From contig CP136508.1 of NCBI GenBank assembly GCA_008011715.2, positions 3,472,001-3,536,000 on the forward strand: DNA of 64,000 bases, read 5' to 3'. The notes under the pieces were generated by a model. That model was not told the origin of the DNA. It worked only from the letters and a program-made list of their open reading frames with translations, and searched no databases. The stretch's first letter is position 1, and each line of letters begins with the position of its first letter. This DNA comes from [Empedobacter] haloabium. Lineage in GTDB: Bacteria; Pseudomonadota; Gammaproteobacteria; Burkholderiales; Burkholderiaceae_D. Of the stretch, positions 61,764 to 64,000 are shown piece by piece. A program made the translations under genes and the position numbers.

Positions 61764-62839
61764 GATTCGTCGTGTTTCTCGTTTTGATTCGTTATCGTTT
61801 TAATGGTTTGTTCCAGCGCCCGGATCTTCTCGCGCATGCCGGCGAGATTGCGCACGATGGCGGCCGACTTCTCCCACTCGCTGTTCTTCGCCAGCGGATA
61901 GAAGCCCGTATACTGGCCCGGCTCCAGGATCGAGCGCGATACCAGGCTGCCGGACGAGACGTGCACCTTGTCGGCGATCGTCAGGTGGCCCAGCACCATC
62001 GCGGCGCCGCCGAAGGTGCAGTACTTGCCGATCTTCGCGCTGCCCGCCACGCCGACGCAGCCGGCCATCGCCGTGTGCGCGCCGATATGGCAGTTGTGGC
62101 CGATCTGGATCTGGTTGTCCAGCTTGACGCCATCCTCGATGACGGTATCGGCCAGCGCGCCGCGGTCGATCGTGGTGGAGGCGCCGATGTCGACGTCGTC
62201 GCCGATGACCACGCGGCCGGTCTGCGGAATGCGCACGTAGACGCCGCCCTCGTTGGCGAAGCCGAAGCCGTCGGTGCCGATCACGGCGCCGGAATGGATG
62301 ATGCCGCGCGCGCCGATCACGCAGCGCGCATGGAACGTCACGTTGGCGAAGAAGTGGGTGCCGGCGCCGATCACGGCGTCACGGCCGACGTAGCAGCCGG
62401 CGTCGATGACGGCGTTGGCGCCGATCCGCGCCCCCGCCTCGACCGTCACATTGGCGCCGATGTGGGCCGTCGGGTCGATGGCCGCCGTCGCGTCCACCAC
62501 GGCGCTCGGGTGGATGCCCGGCGCCGGCACGATGGCCGTCAACGACTCGAACCACTGCGCCGCATGCGCGAAATAGGCGTACGGATTGGGCGTGACGATG
62601 CGCGCGCCCTGGTACGTCTGGGCGATGAGCGCGTCGTCGTTGGGAGATACGATCAGCGCGGCTGCCCGGCTCTGCCCGGCCTGCGCGCGAAACTTGCTGT
62701 TGGTGAGAAAGCTGATGTGTGAAACGCCGGCGTCCGTCAATGGCGCGATCCCGGACACCTGCGTGTTCGGGTCGCCGATCAACTGTCCGCCCAAGCGTTC
62801 GACCAGTTCTCCTAGTCGAAGGCCCATCGGGTGATCCAA
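61760..62839 (-). CDS. lpxD: UDP-3-O-(3-hydroxyacyl)glucosamine N-acyltransferase
   Basis: LpxD adds the second acyl chain in lipid A synthesis. The 359-residue protein has an N-terminal uridine-binding domain ([29 protein letters not shown] in pieces), hexapeptide repeats from about 110 to 320 and the active-site region [17 protein letters not shown] in the form [20 protein letters not shown] helical tail ends in [18 protein letters not shown], 12 nt downstream of the first ATG, is an alternative start. It lies between skp and fabZ. Confidence 0.97.
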   Translation of the reverse strand: MDHPMGLRLGELVERLGGQLIGDPNTQVSGIAPLTDAGVSHISFLTNSKFRAQAGQSRAAALIVSPNDDALIAQTYQGARIVTPNPYAYFAHAAQWFESLTAIVPAPGIHPSAVVDATAAIDPTAHIGANVTVEAGARIGANAVIDAGCYVGRDAVIGAGTHFFANVTFHARCVIGARGIIHSGAVIGTDGFGFANEGGVYVRIPQTGRVVIGDDVDIGASTTIDRGALADTVIEDGVKLDNQIQIGHNCHIGAHTAMAGCVGVAGSAKIGKYCTFGGAAMVLGHLTIADKVHVSSGSLVSRSILEPGQYTGFYPLAKNSEWEKSAAIVRNLAGMREKIRALEQTIKTITNQNEKHDES

Positions 62840-62844
62840 TCTGA

Positions 62845-63375
62845 TTATTTATCCTTGTCCAGCTCTTCCAGCACCTTCTTGGTGATGTCGATGCGGGGGT
62901 TGGCCCAGACGGCGTCCTGCAGCACGATGTCATAGCCTTCGGTTTCCGCCAGGCGCTTGATGATGCGCGTCGCCTTCTCGGCGATCAGGGCCCGTTCCTC
63001 GTTGCTGCGCTGGTTGACGTCCTCGCGGAACTCGCGCTGGCGGCGCTGGAATTCCTTGTCCAGTTCCACCACCTCGCGCTGGCGCTTGGTGCGCTCGCCC
63101 TCGGCGAGCGTCGGCAGGTCTTTTTCCAGCTTGTCGGAAGCGTCCTTCAGGCGCTGCGCCAGGTCCTTGACGGTCTGCTCGCGCTTGGCGAACTCTTCCT
63201 GCAGTTTCTTCGTCGCCAGCGTGGCCAGCTTCGATTCATTGTAGATGCGCTCGGGGCTCAACCACGCGATGCGGGAGGACTGCGCCTGCGCGGGAGCGTA
63301 TGCGCCCAACGCAAAGCAGCCCAGCGCCGAAGCGGCAACGAACTTGCCCAGCGTAGCGGATGCAGTCTTCAACAT
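62845..63375 (-). CDS. skp: OmpH/Skp periplasmic chaperone
   Basis: Skp holds unfolded outer-membrane proteins on their way to the Bam complex. The 176-residue product has a signal peptide (LGCFALGAYAPAQA) and then the long charged coiled coil of the family (KLATLATKKLQEEFAKREQTVKDLAQRL, VELDKEFQRRQREFREDVNQRS in parts). It follows bamA and precedes lpxD, the normal order. Confidence 0.94.
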   Translation of the reverse strand: MLKTASATLGKFVAASALGCFALGAYAPAQAQSSRIAWLSPERIYNESKLATLATKKLQEEFAKREQTVKDLAQRLKDASDKLEKDLPTLAEGERTKRQREVVELDKEFQRRQREFREDVNQRSNEERALIAEKATRIIKRLAETEGYDIVLQDAVWANPRIDITKKVLEELDKDK

Positions 63376-63402
63376 GTTTCTCCTATAACGAACGATTGCG
63401 CG

Positions 63403-64000
63403 TCAGAAGCCCGTGCCCATCTGGAACTGGAAGCGTTCCAGGCGATCGCCCGGTTTGGCGTTCAAGGGCTTAGCATAACTCAACTTGAGCGGACCCACGG
63501 GAGAAATCCAGCTGATGCCCAGGCCCGTCGAGAAGCGCAGCTCGGACAGGCGCATCTTCTGGCCTTCCTGGTAGACCTGGCCGCCGTCGAGGAAACCGAA
63601 CCAGCGCAGGCTGCGGTCCTTGCCCTGGCCGGGGAACGGCATCTGCAGTTCGGCATTGCCGATCAGGCGCGAGGAGCCGCCCAGCGCGTCGAAGTTGACC
63701 GGGTCGACGTAGCCCAGCGACGAGCTGTAATAGCCGCGCACGGAGCCGATGCCGCCGGCGTAGAAGTTCTTGAAGACCGGATAAGGCTTGCTGCCGATGC
63801 CGTGGCCGTAGTCGAATTCGCCCTTCAGCGCCAGGGTCATCGTCGACGTCAGCGGACGATACCACTGGTGTTCGTAGATGGCGCGGTAGTACTTGGTGTC
63901 GCCGATCAGGTCCAGCTCCAGGTTGGCGCGCTGGTAGCGGCCCACCGTCGGCGTGACGGCGCTGTCGCGGCTGTCGCGGCCCCAGGCCACCGTCAGCGGC
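63403..64000 (-). CDS. bamA: Outer-membrane assembly factor BamA, C-terminal part only
   Basis: About 199 C-terminal residues of the BamA barrel are present; the gene continues beyond base 64000. Visible marks are the family motif GGIGSVRGYYSSSLG (the VRGF-type loop segment), LIGNAELQMPFP, GFLDGGQVYQ and the final strand RLERFQFQMGTGF, ending in phenylalanine, as outer-membrane barrels do. BamA inserts barrel proteins in the outer membrane. The downstream skp gene is 27 nt away. Confidence 0.95.
   Translation of the reverse strand, partial: PLTVAWGRDSRDSAVTPTVGRYQRANLELDLIGDTKYYRAIYEHQWYRPLTSTMTLALKGEFDYGHGIGSKPYPVFKNFYAGGIGSVRGYYSSSLGYVDPVNFDALGGSSRLIGNAELQMPFPGQGKDRSLRWFGFLDGGQVYQEGQKMRLSELRFSTGLGISWISPVGPLKLSYAKPLNAKPGDRLERFQFQMGTGF

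Overview
The window is a GC-rich, densely packed bacterial chromosome segment. Gene content and order point to a betaproteobacterium of the Oxalobacteraceae (Massilia / Duganella / Pseudoduganella type). The main pointers are the bamA-skp-lpxD-fabZ-lpxA-lpxB-rnhB block, ratA-rnfH opposite smpB, divergent ppsA and ppsR, a PEP-CTERM protein and GGGTCTGACCCC-type intergenic palindromes. The placement is inferred from memory of the families; no search was run.

Layout. (1) 1-23840, minus strand: one long type VI secretion (T6SS) operon, transcribed tssA-tssB-tssC-hcp-tagJ-tssE-tssF-tssG-tssH, then an inserted effector cassette (lipase-like protein, M35-like zinc protease, lipoprotein, Cys-rich protein, DUF4280/PAAR-like tip, VgrG), then tagH(FHA)-tssK-tssL-tssM. 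tssM runs off the left edge and no tssJ is visible. (2) 24588-27676: a transmembrane Ser/Thr kinase on the plus strand, with a PP2C phosphatase and an OmpA-like protein converging on it. This is the usual phospho-switch (PpkA/PppA/FHA) of a T6SS. (3) 28389-36959: a two-partner secretion pair, a TpsB transporter and a 2279-residue TpsA exoprotein. The exoprotein has a regular 255-bp tandem repeat array and ends in a caspase-like peptidase domain, which is the most striking gene here. (4) 37091-45316: an orphan HTH protein, rnfH, ratA, smpB, lipoproteins (one FlgO-like), a DUF1349 protein, a sirtuin, a MITE-like repeat, a DUF4259 protein, and an SPFH/NfeD membrane-quality pair. (5) 45402-48943: PEP synthase and its regulatory kinase/phosphorylase, divergent. 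(6) 48950-55260: small unknowns, an M28 peptidase, a PEP-CTERM protein, an SDR oxidoreductase, an ECF41-type sigma factor and a CxxC carboxymuconolactone decarboxylase-like protein. Two near-ideal ECF41 promoters precede the sigma gene and the decarboxylase-like gene. (7) 55356-56647: an IS481-family element inserted exactly in the middle of a 27-bp palindrome, with a 9-bp target duplication. (8) 56682-64000, minus strand: an EAL response regulator and a SpoU-type RNA methyltransferase, then the lipid A / outer-membrane biogenesis operon ending in a partial bamA.

No tRNA, rRNA or CRISPR array was recognised. Most large open frames opposite real genes are shadows caused by the high GC content and were left out.
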